Source of the DNA: Verrucomicrobiota bacterium
GTDB taxonomy: Bacteria; Verrucomicrobiota; Verrucomicrobiia; Opitutales; Opitutaceae
DNA: 64,000 bases
NCBI GenBank assembly: GCA_023416735.1
Contig: JAEZGX010000012.1
Coordinates: forward strand, 248,001 to 312,000
Reading direction: 5' to 3'
A program made the translations under genes and the position numbers. Within the stretch, counting starts at the first letter, position 1; every line of letters starts with the position of its first letter. The notes under the pieces were generated by a model. That model saw nothing but the letters and a program-made list of their open reading frames with translations, ran no database searches and was not told where the DNA came from. This document shows positions 10,601 through 17,620 of this stretch, in pieces.

Positions 10601-12277
10601 CATTTCCGACGCATCCACGCGGAGAATCGTGAGGTTGTTGAACGCACCTTCCGCATGGAATCCCGAGTAGTTGAAACCGCGGCCCTGGATCTCGAAATCC
10701 ATGAAACGGAAATCGCCGAACTGATACGGCGTGTTGCCGTTGCCCATGAAGAACGTCCAGCCCGTCCCGTCGGCGGCGAACGTGATGATGGGTTTCGGGC
10801 CCGTGCCGAAAGCACCAAGGATACCCGGTCCGGCGAAGTTCATCGTGATGCGAGTGCCGTCGGACACCCACGTGTTTCCGCGCTTCAGCAACACGCGTTT
10901 CCCCGTGCCAAGCGACGACGCAATCGTTGCCCAGCTATCACTCGTCACGTGCAACGATCCCGCCGGAGCACCCGTAAAATCGCCATCGGTCGAAATACAG
11001 ATCGTGTTCGTCCCCGCAAACACGACATCAGGATCCTCGACCGTGATTTCCACCGTGGCCTGACTCGAAGCCCCCGATGAATCGGTCACCGTCAACGTCG
11101 CCGTATACACGCCCGGCGTTTCGTAAACGTGGCCACCGATGGCTCCCAAATCCTCGTTCTTGCTCTTGCGCGAAGTCGACCACGCTCCGCTATCCGGATC
11201 GCCATAATCCCAATGATAGTGGAGATCGTGAAATGGCCGCGAGGTCAGCAGGCTCGTTGAACCTGTTGCATCGAAGCTCACCGCGAGCGGCGCAACACCA
11301 CTGGTCCGGGTCACCACCAAACTTGCAGCCGGCGGCACGGGGACGTTTACCACCAACGAATATTCCTGCGTGCTCGAATCCGCCTCGTCGACGTTATCGT
11401 CGGCATCGACCACGCGCACCGTAAAGCTCGACGTTCCGGCAGTCGTCGGCACGCCGGAGATGAAGCCGTCCTCAGAAAGGGTAAGACCAGCCGGTAACAC
11501 TCCCGCCACCACACTCCAGGTGAGTGCGCCGTTGCCACCTTCAGCCTCCAACGTCGCGACATACGCCGCGTCGACTTGGGTCGCGGGCAGGGATTCCGTC
11601 ACGATCACCGGCGCGGTGTCGGGCGCTGCGACCGGCGCGGTCATCGCTATATCATCGTAGAGGCTCGCGCCGGTGGACGCCGTGCCGAAACGCACCACGA
11701 GATAATCGTAAACGCCGCTCAACACCACGTCATGCGTGACGGTCGTCCAATCCGTCGCAGCCGGATTGTCGATTTGCTGAATCAGCGTGAGCGAGTTCGC
11801 GGAGGTGAACTTGGCAATCGTATCCCCCGTTACCGCGCCGAAGATCCGCACGACCGCGCGCGGCCCGCTGTAAGCATAGCTGAGCTGCGCGGTGCCTTCG
11901 CCCGGCCATGGCACCACCTGGAAAATTCCCGGCTGGTTTGGCGACGTCCCCACCGACACAAAATGATTTCCCGCGCCGTCGTCCTGATACGCGACCTGCT
12001 GCGAACCGGTGCCGAGCCGCGTGCTCCAGATGCCGGTCGCATGCGTGCCCACGACATAGGTGTTCGGCATCTCCACGACGGTCGTCGCTAGATCCGGCTC
12101 GAAATCCCCGTGTGACAACAGACTCGCATCCGCACCCTGCGCACTTCGCGGGGCGGAGAAGAATGCGAGCGCAATGAGAACAATCACGCCAAACGGCGTA
12201 GCGAGCAGCCAGTCAGTCCGGGGAGGACACCTACGGCCGGCGGCGGCAGGGGTGGATCGAGCAAGGTTCCAGGTCAT
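1700..12277 (-). CDS. Giant secreted multidomain polysaccharide-lyase-like protein
   Basis: About 3,525 residues. I place the start at the ATG before TWNLARSTP, because an uncleaved-or-cleaved signal segment (FGVIVLIALAFFSAPRSAQGADA) follows within 50 residues; an upstream in-frame ATG would add 62 unlikely residues. Rough domain order: jelly-roll-like module (55-220), He_PIG Ig-like (222-315), PKD (316-413), right-handed parallel beta-helix (414-890), two He_PIG (892-1086), laminin-G-like (1083-1237), BIG2, then three repeats of a carbohydrate-binding-like module plus BIG2 (1239-2061), heparinase II/III or alginate-lyase-like catalytic domain (2063-2655, beginning GRHPFLFFSAKDIP), BIG2, CBM9-like domain (2791-2996), BIG2, He_PIG, an MBG-like domain and a C-terminal LNGN-rich beta-solenoid (3263-3525). 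The family suggests degradation of acidic polysaccharide at the cell surface. Substrate is unknown. No PEP-CTERM tail is present. Confidence 0.88.
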   Translation of the reverse strand: MTWNLARSTPAAAGRRCPPRTDWLLATPFGVIVLIALAFFSAPRSAQGADASLLSHGDFEPDLATTVVEMPNTYVVGTHATGIWSTRLGTGSQQVAYQDDGAGNHFVSVGTSPNQPGIFQVVPWPGEGTAQLSYAYSGPRAVVRIFGAVTGDTIAKFTSANSLTLIQQIDNPAATDWTTVTHDVVLSGVYDYLVVRFGTASTGASLYDDIAMTAPVAAPDTAPVIVTESLPATQVDAAYVATLEAEGGNGALTWSVVAGVLPAGLTLSEDGFISGVPTTAGTSSFTVRVVDADDNVDEADSSTQEYSLVVNVPVPPAASLVVTRTSGVAPLAVSFDATGSTSLLTSRPFHDLHYHWDYGDPDSGAWSTSRKSKNEDLGAIGGHVYETPGVYTATLTVTDSSGASSQATVEITVEDPDVVFAGTNTICISTDGDFTGAPAGSLHVTSDSWATIASSLGTGKRVLLKRGNTWVSDGTRITMNFAGPGILGAFGTGPKPIITFAADGTGWTFFMGNGNTPYQFGDFRFMDFEIQGRGFNYSGFHAEGAFNNLTILRVDASEMGVFLNLSPPILRYYNNDNRPGHQLWEGVAVVETKYEKVVGDGGEFNGRHIAYAGMARSLFMGNIWNNAERGEHILRVPFAQRFIVAHNELTNARLTKHLIKMHGGATEDVPGQWVPPGENQTKFVTISDNYFSSRLGDWLVSVGPQNATSAEVTQDIIVERNEAVFGGDNNIAFHMAASSTTVRNNTVIMTGASGSGTIVMFDRRGIEPVPTDNYAYNNSGYSGNTQSFTLASVVASAVNTTVRNNFGRALGSSKTLISGGGTNLVQSNNVITETPGWVVADPTAAHHFDLVSGSEAIGAGYPVSLLADFERQPRWPSGGISLGAFESPPTTPDVAPAIVTTALRGGGYGEPYWVTLEGEGGNGRLYWALASGNLPEGLELRSNGQIVGKPTTSGSFTFTVNLEDSDGAIGGSDAAERTFTLEIGAEPNSVPRITAANVPAAIVGESYSRALTAVDGNGALTWTLTSGALPAGFNLSSEGVISGTATVTGEYEFTVSVADSDDVVGAADEDTITYTLVVNPSGSVTGYQGATFYNQSFAAQAGQFEATFDVYVPTKPINAPIGLSFGPASAYAQMAAIVSFSADGYLNARDGGAYTYTAPAIHYEAGMKLGYRLVVDIPAKKYSVYVSIDGGEEQLLADNFNFRTEQASVAALNNLSVKVDAPVGGWISVTNFAVTPIGEPSVPVTGVSVAPSSASLEIGETAALTATVAPANATNQVISWSSSAPTVASVDQNGLVTAISAGSATITATTLDGNFTASSTVTVAGTSGELSVMIFADAGAHDFGGVTGALDTEIFRSGTASWRITYNADSATSAFNPQGATLKMSDLTPYANSGYFEFWYRSSKAGTMRFQVMDGGAVPVNTTIFQADRVLEATTEWTRVEIPFTGWTQAPSTTANWKLMLRGWIGMNGATVHYDDIRFVGTTPSAVAVTGVSVAPETLALEVGESAALTATVAPLNATNTAVNWTTSDAAVATVSSSGVVTAVAEGAATITATTEDGGFTATSAVTVTTAEEPGVEVSIYSDAATPDVGVGSVGATDTTVFRSGTASWRITYADDWSVSIFHPQGAESSMADLTPYANSGYFEFWYRSSKAGTVQLRVLDAGAANANLFQADIPLVATEVWTRVEVPFTGWTQAPSSSANWRLMLRGWGGIGGGTVHYDDIKFIGDEPVAAPVTGVSVAPSTLELEVGQSSALTATVAPANAANPAVSWTTSNAAVATVSSSGVVTAIGAGSATITATTEDGGFTATSTVTVSAAQANELELTIFSDAGTHAYGGVTGALDTEIRRSGTASWRITYADDWSTSAFNPLGATASPADLTPYANSGYFEFWYRSSKAGTIRFQVLDVGAVNAALFTVDRAVAATTEWTRIEIPFTGWAQAPSSVTNWRLMLRGYGAMTGATVHYDDIRFVVPSASGEVPALGVSVSPSVTSLEVGQTQQLVATVAPPNATNQDVSWESDNPSVATVSESGLVTAVAVGTATVTVTTDDGGHTAQSTITVVAAEPGRHPFLFFSAKDIPTIRARMDGPEVAERRTRLINRANALLNASPATDSRSMQGNSGILAFAYVVTGNEAYAQRAIQEALATAALPQWITGHDFNRGADLVSSERSLGTALVYDWCYDVMTPTQRSTLRNALLEKGIGQYLLTVDPSLNPNWYTFEPVNNWRGVCHGGNAVAALVLYYESADARRAAELANQHLPPTIRSLVLEDSGGHEGITYNNYGVDYALKGAMAMQRFYGGYQSVLEEMAVEKLGSYWSVYMFGPDHRFANFSRHNYDWAAGYYPNGNIEGGPTSQRSTLVDSLVPGGDQLMRWAADNGSQRFYWSGASPFYFLWRRIGAPTTFQQPMPELQDAVLFRGAGHGIFQSDKLWMAYSSGANWTRGDAGAFVLVAKTGENWERLIHLEPSLDFFPSEHQSTYTINGVSQRNGVDTLTNRAEYLRFGSGQGFHYAASNIKPLYANTALTKLNRHVVMVRGKYVVMLDDLAGSEALTFDARFQTAQSNTIAVNPAGGTINGQYHNLHIVSAGFDPFTTSQGASAAVRHLRFSRQAEEAVLLTVLYPTGKAEAAPTVQVNNGVVTITHGGETDEVTFIRDGEDWRLSAVNGATADNIPTGQERNIVPYREGRDDTDEVPEWMMEVVGEPIVVPDTGVTVSHQQVSLNVGQTQAVTATVAPANATNGSVVWTTSNPAIASVTQTSLSAATIRAVGAGTATITATSSGGFTAHTVVTVNSAAEVIVPYASTAPALDGVIDSGYGGVLGVIAKPAPGEAAPAPSNISASWRAAFTNSDLYIVVDVTDDAWITTEATEWNNDSVELFLDGNNSKNSTSDGLNDIKVAFMPQPDGTVKVQTVVYPPNPAGLDLSGVQAAFTHKTGGGENYSGYVLEIKVPLATLGTVAEEGRKIGIDFQLDDNDTPGARDRYLTWFGSNLNNNPAAYGTVTLGAIDGGGGTDVPVTGVSVSPDEVTLEVGQTEQLAATIEPVDANNTNVTWTTSDAAIATVDESGLVTAIAPGEATITVTTEDGSFTATSVVTVVLLPGSVPEIATTALPAGEVGVLYSQQLTATGGDGELVWSLASGSLPEGLGLSAGGLISGTPTAAGTSSFVVRVADTDAFEGSEDEDTQAFTLTIAVPPPAEAPVTLGNLKQRYDGLPKPVVVTTDPGNVDVTVTYNGSSEPPVYPGIYDVVATVTEDGYVGSATAQLEIGITALVRHGLAMSGEIDGSMQVLLPESTTLNGGAWISGDLLVSGRPGVTVNGNAAYVAVIEANGSATPTQHRVTLNGNTVVRYVVRQVDAIALPTVAAPPSPSGTRNVAINQAGQSIGDPSTLRNLTINSKGGDVVVPPGTYGDFTANGANAFVLGVAGAETPAVYNLQKLTLNSKAGLKIVGPVVLNVRENVMFNSADAATHDPAWLTVRIHNGGLTLNGDSALNGNVEAPSGTVVLNGSSVIRGDVAADRLTINKQAALREPGL
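6095..8560 (-). repeat. Three tandem ~720-bp coding repeats within the giant gene
   Basis: Three copies of a unit of about 240 residues lie head to tail (about 8300-7565, 7560-6830 and 6815-6095), with an extra BIG2 domain in front (8560-8305). Each unit has a carbohydrate-binding-like module and one BIG2 Ig-like domain. Shared blocks include RSGTASWRITY, DLTPYANSGYFEFWYRSSKAG-like sequence and ATVHYDDIRFV, followed by VTGVSVAP.tLeLEVGqs. The copies are similar but not identical at the DNA level, which points to old duplications with later drift. Confidence 0.85.
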
Positions 12278-12826
12278 GATCGGGTCGGGGGTTGTGATGA
12301 AACGGGAAACCAACGCTCCACCACGGCGCCTGGGCTCGGTCGTTTGCACGGGAGTTTCCTCCCGGAAAACCAGTCCGAAAAGCTTGCATGCGGGGTAGTG
12401 GAATCGTCGATACGAGGGGCAGCCGCTGGACGCGCCCACCCAACTCCGCTGCGCTTCAACCACAAGTTGACCGCCAGTTACACCGGTTAACCAGACACCG
12501 CTTTCGTCCGCCGTCCACGTGCGGCGGAATCAAACCTCAACGCGAGTCGCGCTTCGCCTGATTGCGGCGCCCCATCGAGTTCACGAACGCATTGATTCTC
12601 GTCGCATGGCCCGCCGGCGAGTGCCGCCCATGCGGCTGCTTGAACGTCGGCCGCAGCAGCAATTGATTCTTCTGCTGCCGCTCCGTCGGATGGTGAGGCT
12701 TCTTCGTTTCACGTGACGGCATGACCCAACGTTTCCGTCTTTTCACCACGCGCAACACCGATCCCGTCGCTCTCTTTCGCTCGTCGCTCTTCCCTTTTCA
12801 TCCGCAGACCTCAGCGTGACCGCTTC
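12278..12826. other. Intergenic region between two divergent genes
   Basis: This 549-base stretch separates the minus-strand giant gene from the plus-strand MYG1 gene and should hold both promoters, but I see no convincing -35/-10 pair. It has a perfect 8-base palindrome, GGTTAACC, at 12485-12492, preceded by CAGTTACACC (12475-12484), a decamer that recurs upstream of the TonB receptor gene. A weak minus-strand small reading frame occupies 12537-12722 and is listed separately. No RNA gene is visible. Confidence 0.5.
12537..12722 (-). CDS. Possible small basic protein, 61 residues (doubtful)
   Basis: A reading frame from ATG gives a very basic, glutamine- and histidine-rich peptide, starting MPSRETKKPHHPTERQQ and ending GRRNQAKRDSR, with no hydrophobic segment. 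Third codon positions are GC-rich but mostly G, whereas neighbouring genes prefer C, so the frame may be an accident of base composition. There is no Shine-Dalgarno sequence, which is normal for this window and therefore not informative. If real it could be a nucleic-acid-binding peptide. I list it only so that the region is accounted for. Confidence 0.25.
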   Translation of the reverse strand: MPSRETKKPHHPTERQQKNQLLLRPTFKQPHGRHSPAGHATRINAFVNSMGRRNQAKRDSR

Positions 12827-13696
12827 ATGACTCCCTTCCATGCCCTTCTCACGCATCCCGGTGGTGCGCACACCGACGAGTTTCTCGCCTGCAGCGTTTT
12901 GCTCACGCGCCATCCGGTGCCCGTCGTGCGCCGCGAACCGACCCCGGCCGAACTCGCCGACGCTTCCGTCTGCGTTGTCGACGTTGGTCACCGTCACGAG
13001 CCGGACCTCAACAACTTCGATCATCACCAACTTCCCAAGAATCATCCGCCCACTTGTTCGCTCTCGCTCGTGCTGCAACACCTCGGACTCTACGACGACG
13101 CCCGCCAATTCTGCGATTGGCTCGAAACCGCCGAGTGGTTCGACACTCGCGGTCCGATCGATACCGCCAAATGGCTCGGCACCACGCCCGACGTCCTCGC
13201 CCGCCTCAACTCTCCCGTCACTGCCACGCTCCTCAAACAGTTCGCGCTCTCCCCGCGCCACGAGCCCGGCCAGCCACTTTGGGAAATGATGCGCCTCATC
13301 GGCGCGGACCTCGTCGCCTATATCACGTCTCTCCGCACCCGCCTCGCCTTTCTCGAGCAACACACCGAAATCTGGACCCTCGATCTCGCCGGCCAACCCG
13401 CACAAGTCCTTTTCCTCCCACGCACCGATCCGCTGCCCGACGAACCGTCGTTCGGTCTCGATCGCTTCATCCGCAGCCGTGGTCTCGAAAAAGAAATCGT
13501 TGCCATCGTCAGCCCCGATCGCCGCAGCTCCGGCTACGGTCTCGAGCGCTACCGCGACAACCCCCGCGTCGACTTCACCCGCCTCGCCAACGCCCCTGGC
13601 GTCCACTTCACGCATGCCCGCGGTTTCGTCGCCAAAACAACGCTGACCGACATCGCCCAACTCAAAGCATTGCTCGTCCGCGCCGCCACGGCTTGA
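12827..13696 (+). CDS. MYG1 family protein (DHH-like metal-dependent hydrolase)
   Basis: The protein has 289 residues and matches the MYG1/UPF0160 family: LLTHPGGAHTDEFLACSVL at residues 6-25, VVDVGHRHEPDLNNFDHHQ near residue 45, and the WEMMRLIG and IVSPDRRSSGYGLERY blocks further on. The HxxxHxDE-like first block and the D.GH...FDHHQ block are the metal-binding motifs of DHH-type phosphoesterases; eukaryotic MYG1 is a 3'-5' RNA exonuclease of mitochondria and nucleus. The bacterial members are uncharacterised as far as I know. The first block here reads HPGGAHTDE, where most members have H.g.FHaDe. No signal peptide is present, so it acts in the cytoplasm. It stands alone between two intergenic gaps. 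Confidence 0.88.
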   Translation: MTPFHALLTHPGGAHTDEFLACSVLLTRHPVPVVRREPTPAELADASVCVVDVGHRHEPDLNNFDHHQLPKNHPPTCSLSLVLQHLGLYDDARQFCDWLETAEWFDTRGPIDTAKWLGTTPDVLARLNSPVTATLLKQFALSPRHEPGQPLWEMMRLIGADLVAYITSLRTRLAFLEQHTEIWTLDLAGQPAQVLFLPRTDPLPDEPSFGLDRFIRSRGLEKEIVAIVSPDRRSSGYGLERYRDNPRVDFTRLANAPGVHFTHARGFVAKTTLTDIAQLKALLVRAATA

Positions 13697-13867
13697 GACC
13701 GCCCGCGCTTCCGGCAACGCGCACCGCGCATCGGTCGACTACCGTTTCGGCCATCCGTAGAAGTTCGCTTCTGCGCTCAGCTAGAAGCCGATCGGGACCA
13801 ACGCCGTAACACCACTAAGATTCAGGCCGGATTTCGGGCACCGGCGCGCGGGGCTACCTTCCGCGCC

Positions 13868-14899
13868 ATGAAACGCTTTTTTCCCCTCGCGGCTTTCGCT
13901 TTTGCCGGCGTCGCTGTCGCCGCGCCCAAACTCCACATCGTCGGCGAACAACTCACCGCCGTCTCCGCCGACGGGCGCTATGTCGTCGGCACCAGCAATA
14001 ACCAAGGCTTCCGCTATTCCGTAAAAGCCGGCGTCTACGACTGGTTGCCGTTCGTCCCGACCGACATCAACGGGGACGGCTCCGTGATCGTCGGACGCGA
14101 CACCGTCAACCGCTCGGTCGCGCGTTGGGACAACGGCGCCACCACGCTGCTCGAGAATCTGCCATTTCCGGATCGTCCGGTGTTGATCGGAGCGCACTCC
14201 GACCTGATCGCCGGCGCCCTCCACGAAAACGGAGAGCCCCACGCTTTCGTTTGGTCTCAAGGCACCCTTACCTTCATCCCCCTTCCCGCCAAAGGTTCGA
14301 CCTGGCTCGAGGGCATCACCGAAGACGGCGCGGTCGTGGGCAACATTTTCCCCACCGGCGCAAACGTGTCGTTTAAGTTTAAAAACGGCGTCGTTACTGA
14401 TCCTACCGAGCCCCACAACGTCGCCAGCATCAGCGCGATCAGCGGCGATGGAACCGCCTTCGCTGCTTATAGCCTCGATCTCCATCGCGAGATCATTGTC
14501 AACGCAAGCGGCGTCCATGATCCATGGAATCCCGACACACCCGGATTCTTCGCCGAAGCCCTGAATCTCGACGGCACCATCGCGGGCGGCACCTGGTCGC
14601 CATCACCGGAATTTACGCAGGCCGCCGTGTGGAGCCAGAACGCCGGCGCGTTTCCCGTCTCCTCACTCGTCAACCTGCCTCCTCTGTGGCGGCTCGAAGA
14701 CGTCTTCGATCTCTCTCACGACGGCCGCGTCCTCATCGGCAATGCTTACGGCGGTCCCGAATCTCTCTACGCGGGTTACGTTGTGACCGACCTGTATTCG
14801 CTCCGCCCGATTCCTGAACCATCGACGTATGGAGCTGGCGCCGCAGCGCTGCTTGCGGCGCTGGTGTTGCTCCGTCGGCACAGGCGGCGCGCGGCGTAG
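13868..14899 (+). CDS. PEP-CTERM protein with HAF-type repeats
   Basis: The 343-residue protein starts with a signal peptide (KRFFPLAAFAFAGVAVAA) and ends with a full PEP-CTERM signal: the PEPSTYG motif, a hydrophobic helix (AAALLAALVLL) and a basic RRHRRR cluster. Such tails are recognised by an exosortase and cut off during export to the surface or matrix. The middle consists of repeats of the HAF/beta-propeller type, with recurring phrases such as VSADGRYVVGTS, INGDGSVIVGRD, ITEDGAVVGN, ISGDGTAFAA and LSHDGRVLIGNA. No exosortase gene lies in the window. The job of this family is unknown; the repeat pattern suggests a seven-bladed-propeller-like fold. Confidence 0.88.
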   Translation: MKRFFPLAAFAFAGVAVAAPKLHIVGEQLTAVSADGRYVVGTSNNQGFRYSVKAGVYDWLPFVPTDINGDGSVIVGRDTVNRSVARWDNGATTLLENLPFPDRPVLIGAHSDLIAGALHENGEPHAFVWSQGTLTFIPLPAKGSTWLEGITEDGAVVGNIFPTGANVSFKFKNGVVTDPTEPHNVASISAISGDGTAFAAYSLDLHREIIVNASGVHDPWNPDTPGFFAEALNLDGTIAGGTWSPSPEFTQAAVWSQNAGAFPVSSLVNLPPLWRLEDVFDLSHDGRVLIGNAYGGPESLYAGYVVTDLYSLRPIPEPSTYGAGAAALLAALVLLRRHRRRAA

Positions 14900-14918
14900 A
14901 CGTGCCGACCGCCGCTTT

Positions 14919-16418
14919 TCACGTGCCGCAAAACGTGCGATAGCCCGCGCCGCCTTCGCCCGCCGGTTGACGATAGTCCGGCGCGTTGCGCGCGTGATCA
15001 TACGGTTTCGATAACACGTCGAGCAACCGTTCCATCGCGCTAAAATTCCCTCGCTCCGCGTCCGCCAGCGCCGCCTCGACCAAATGATTGCGCGGGATGA
15101 ACGCGGGACAACTTTCTCGCCGCAGCTGATCCCCCTGCTCCGCCGACTCCCGCTGCCGCTCCTGCCGCTCACGCCAGCGGGCATGCCATCGCATGAACTC
15201 GTCGTCTCCGCGTTGTGCGCAATCCGCCGGAAGTTTCCCCGCCAGTTCCGCGAAAGTATTCGTGAAATCCGCCTTCGTTTTCTGCATCCAACTCAGAAGC
15301 GACTCGATCAATCCTTCATCTTCCTCTTCCGCGCCAAACAGCCCCAGCTTCCGCCGCATCCCCTTCAGCCAGTGCTCGCGATACTGTTGAAGAAAGCCAC
15401 GCAGCGATTCGGTCGCGCGCTCCACCGCCCGTTTTTCTTCAACATCGATCAGCGGTAAAAGCGTCTCCGCCAACCGCGCCAAATTCCACTGCGCGATCGC
15501 CGGTTGATTCCCATACGCGTAGCGGCCATGGCGATCGATCGAACTGAACACCGTCGCCGGATCGTAAGCATCCATAAAAGCGCACGGCCCATAATCGATC
15601 GTCTCCCCCGAGATCGCCATGTTGTCCGTGTTCATCACGCCGTGGATGAAGCCCACCCGCATCCACTGTGCGATCAACCGCGCCTGCCTTTCGATCACCG
15701 CGTTCAGCAACGCCAGCGCGCGGTTCTCCGCTTCCGCCAGATGCGGGTAATGCCGCCGAATCGTATAATCGACGAGCGCCCGCACCGCCGTCTCATCCCC
15801 GGCCGCCGCCGCCCACTGAAACGTCCCCACCCGGATGTGACTCGCCGCCACGCGCGTGAGCACCGCTCCGGACAACTCCGTTTCGCGATAAACCGTCTCG
15901 CCCGTCGCCACCACCGCCAGGCTACGCGTCGTCGGAATCCCCAACGCCTGCATCGCCTCGCTGATGATATATTCGCGCAACATCGGCCCCAACGCCGCCC
16001 GTCCGTCTCCACGACGTGAATACGGCGTCGGTCCCGATCCTTTCAGTTGCACGTCGAAACGCTCGCCTCGCGGCGTGATCTGCTCACCCAACAAAATCGC
16101 CCGGCCATCTCCCAGTCCCGTGAAATGCCCGAACTGATGCCCCGCGTAAGCTTGAGCCATCGCTTTCGCTCCCGGCGGCAGCTGATTCCCGGAAAAGATT
16201 CTCGCGCCTTCCTCTCCGTCGAGCGGCGCAACCTCGAGTCCGAGCTCTGCCGCCAGTGAACGATTGAACATCACCAGACGCGGCGCTCGCACCGGCGTCG
16301 GTTCCACCATCGAATAAAACAGCTCCGGCAACGTCGCATACGAGTCATCCAATCGCCACCCTCCCGATGTCGCTATTGGCTGGTCGGACGCATCGCGCGC
16401 GAGTGGAGATTCGGGCAT
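14919..16418 (-). CDS. selO: SelO/YdiU family protein AMPylase
   Basis: The 499-residue protein is close to the usual length of bacterial SelO. The N-terminal block AQAYAGHQFGHFTGLGDGRA and the block VQLKGSGPTPYSRRGDGRA are strongly conserved, as is the active-site region FIHGVMNTDNMAISGETIDYG near residues 255-275, which carries the metal-binding Asn and Asp residues of this pseudokinase-fold enzyme. The family transfers AMP from ATP to Ser, Thr or Tyr of target proteins and is linked to oxidative stress. The C-terminus reads RTFCGT, so a cysteine stands where some eukaryotic members have selenocysteine. The unknown protein gene upstream is on the same strand 95 bases away and might be co-transcribed. 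Confidence 0.95.
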   Translation of the reverse strand: MPESPLARDASDQPIATSGGWRLDDSYATLPELFYSMVEPTPVRAPRLVMFNRSLAAELGLEVAPLDGEEGARIFSGNQLPPGAKAMAQAYAGHQFGHFTGLGDGRAILLGEQITPRGERFDVQLKGSGPTPYSRRGDGRAALGPMLREYIISEAMQALGIPTTRSLAVVATGETVYRETELSGAVLTRVAASHIRVGTFQWAAAAGDETAVRALVDYTIRRHYPHLAEAENRALALLNAVIERQARLIAQWMRVGFIHGVMNTDNMAISGETIDYGPCAFMDAYDPATVFSSIDRHGRYAYGNQPAIAQWNLARLAETLLPLIDVEEKRAVERATESLRGFLQQYREHWLKGMRRKLGLFGAEEEDEGLIESLLSWMQKTKADFTNTFAELAGKLPADCAQRGDDEFMRWHARWRERQERQRESAEQGDQLRRESCPAFIPRNHLVEAALADAERGNFSAMERLLDVLSKPYDHARNAPDYRQPAGEGGAGYRTFCGT

Positions 16419-16513
16419 GCGTGCAGCGTCTCCGCGAAACGCCGCCTCGTCGAGTCACGTTGCCATTTTGCTTCCGTCCCAACAGCAGCTTGAAGCACGA
16501 CGTTCCGCGCGCC

Positions 16514-17620
16514 TCACACCACCTCGACGGTCAGCTTCTCCAATCGCCACCAAAGCAGCGCATCCACATACGCGCGCATGTCATCGATCTCGTTTAGCAC
16601 AAACACCTCGCAGCCCGCGACAATCTGCAGGCCCGCTTCGGCCGCATAGTTTTCATCCGTGGTCCCTTCGATCACGTGCAACCCGTCCGCATCGAGTTCC
16701 GGCAGCACATGGGACAAGTCTGACCCAAAGGACGTGAGCCCGTCTTGAAGAATGGTTTTCCCCAGCTTGATCGTCCGATTCGGCTGAATCACCGCGATGA
16801 TCAAACGCACCTCAATGCTCAGCTCCGCCTCGGAAATGCCAAACCGATCCCGCAGCGCGCAGCTGATCCGGCTGTGAAAGCACCGCAACGCCGCTCCGAT
16901 CCGCAGCCGTCCCGGACGCGGCGTGGTAAAATTAACGCCGCACGCCGCCGAACTGAACAAGCGTGCCGACCAGTTTATCCCATAAAAATCCATCGCGATC
17001 GGCCCGTCGTCCTCCTGCCGATACGCCACGTTGTTGACGATGTGTCCGATGCTCGGGACCGCGAGCGATCGATCTTCCACGATCGCCGACGCGTCTTCGC
17101 GACTCACATCGAACACCGTGAACGGCGCCAAGAACACCCGCGTGTCCCCCGAATCCGGCGGAGCGACCGTCCCGAAATCCACGTGCAGCTCCGATCCCGT
17201 CAGCCGCGCCGAAATCGCCCGAACCAGTCTCGCGCGCTCCCTTCGATACTCGCGAGACAGTGTTTTCCACCGACGATACCCGCGCAGCGAACGCGCGAAC
17301 TCGCGCTCGATCCGTTTGCGCGCCACCCGCCTGCCTTCGTTCCAACTCTCCGCTTTGTTGCCGCGAAGTAGATTCTCCCGCTGCAGCTCGAACTTCATCT
17401 GGCCCGCGATTTCCTCCGCCCTCCGCAGATCCGCTTTGGAGAACAATCGCCGGCACGCCCGCCGATAGGCTCGTGTTGCTCTTTCCAGCAACTGAACCCA
17501 CGTCGCGATTTCTTTCGCCCGCGCTCGCGCCCAAGAGGGATGCCGCACATTCGTTCCGATCTTCGCTCCCTTGCCTCCAACCTGCGGTAACGAATCCCGA
17601 CCTTCACGCGACGTTCGCAT
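16514..17620 (-). CDS. Hypothetical protein with arginine-rich helical N-terminal half
   Basis: I do not recognise a family. With the ATG before RTSREGRDSLP as start the protein has 368 residues; an earlier ATG would add 53 residues that look non-coding. Residues 25-150 are strongly helical and rich in Arg, Lys and Glu (for example RAYRRACRRLFSKADLRRAEE), as expected for a coiled coil or nucleic-acid-binding helices. Residues 150-368 look like a mixed alpha/beta domain with several hydrophobic strands (HVDFGTVAPP, VFLAPFTVFDVS, LIIAVIQPNRTIKLGKTIL) and end WWRLEKLTVEVV. No signal peptide or membrane segment is present. It lies upstream of selO on the same strand. Confidence 0.65.
   Translation of the reverse strand: MRTSREGRDSLPQVGGKGAKIGTNVRHPSWARARAKEIATWVQLLERATRAYRRACRRLFSKADLRRAEEIAGQMKFELQRENLLRGNKAESWNEGRRVARKRIEREFARSLRGYRRWKTLSREYRRERARLVRAISARLTGSELHVDFGTVAPPDSGDTRVFLAPFTVFDVSREDASAIVEDRSLAVPSIGHIVNNVAYRQEDDGPIAMDFYGINWSARLFSSAACGVNFTTPRPGRLRIGAALRCFHSRISCALRDRFGISEAELSIEVRLIIAVIQPNRTIKLGKTILQDGLTSFGSDLSHVLPELDADGLHVIEGTTDENYAAEAGLQIVAGCEVFVLNEIDDMRAYVDALLWWRLEKLTVEVV

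Noticed and set aside
12464..12536. Extension of the giant gene to an upstream ATG near 12463
   Set aside because: The extra 62 residues are Arg/Pro-rich with no homology look, and they would put the signal segment far inside the chain.
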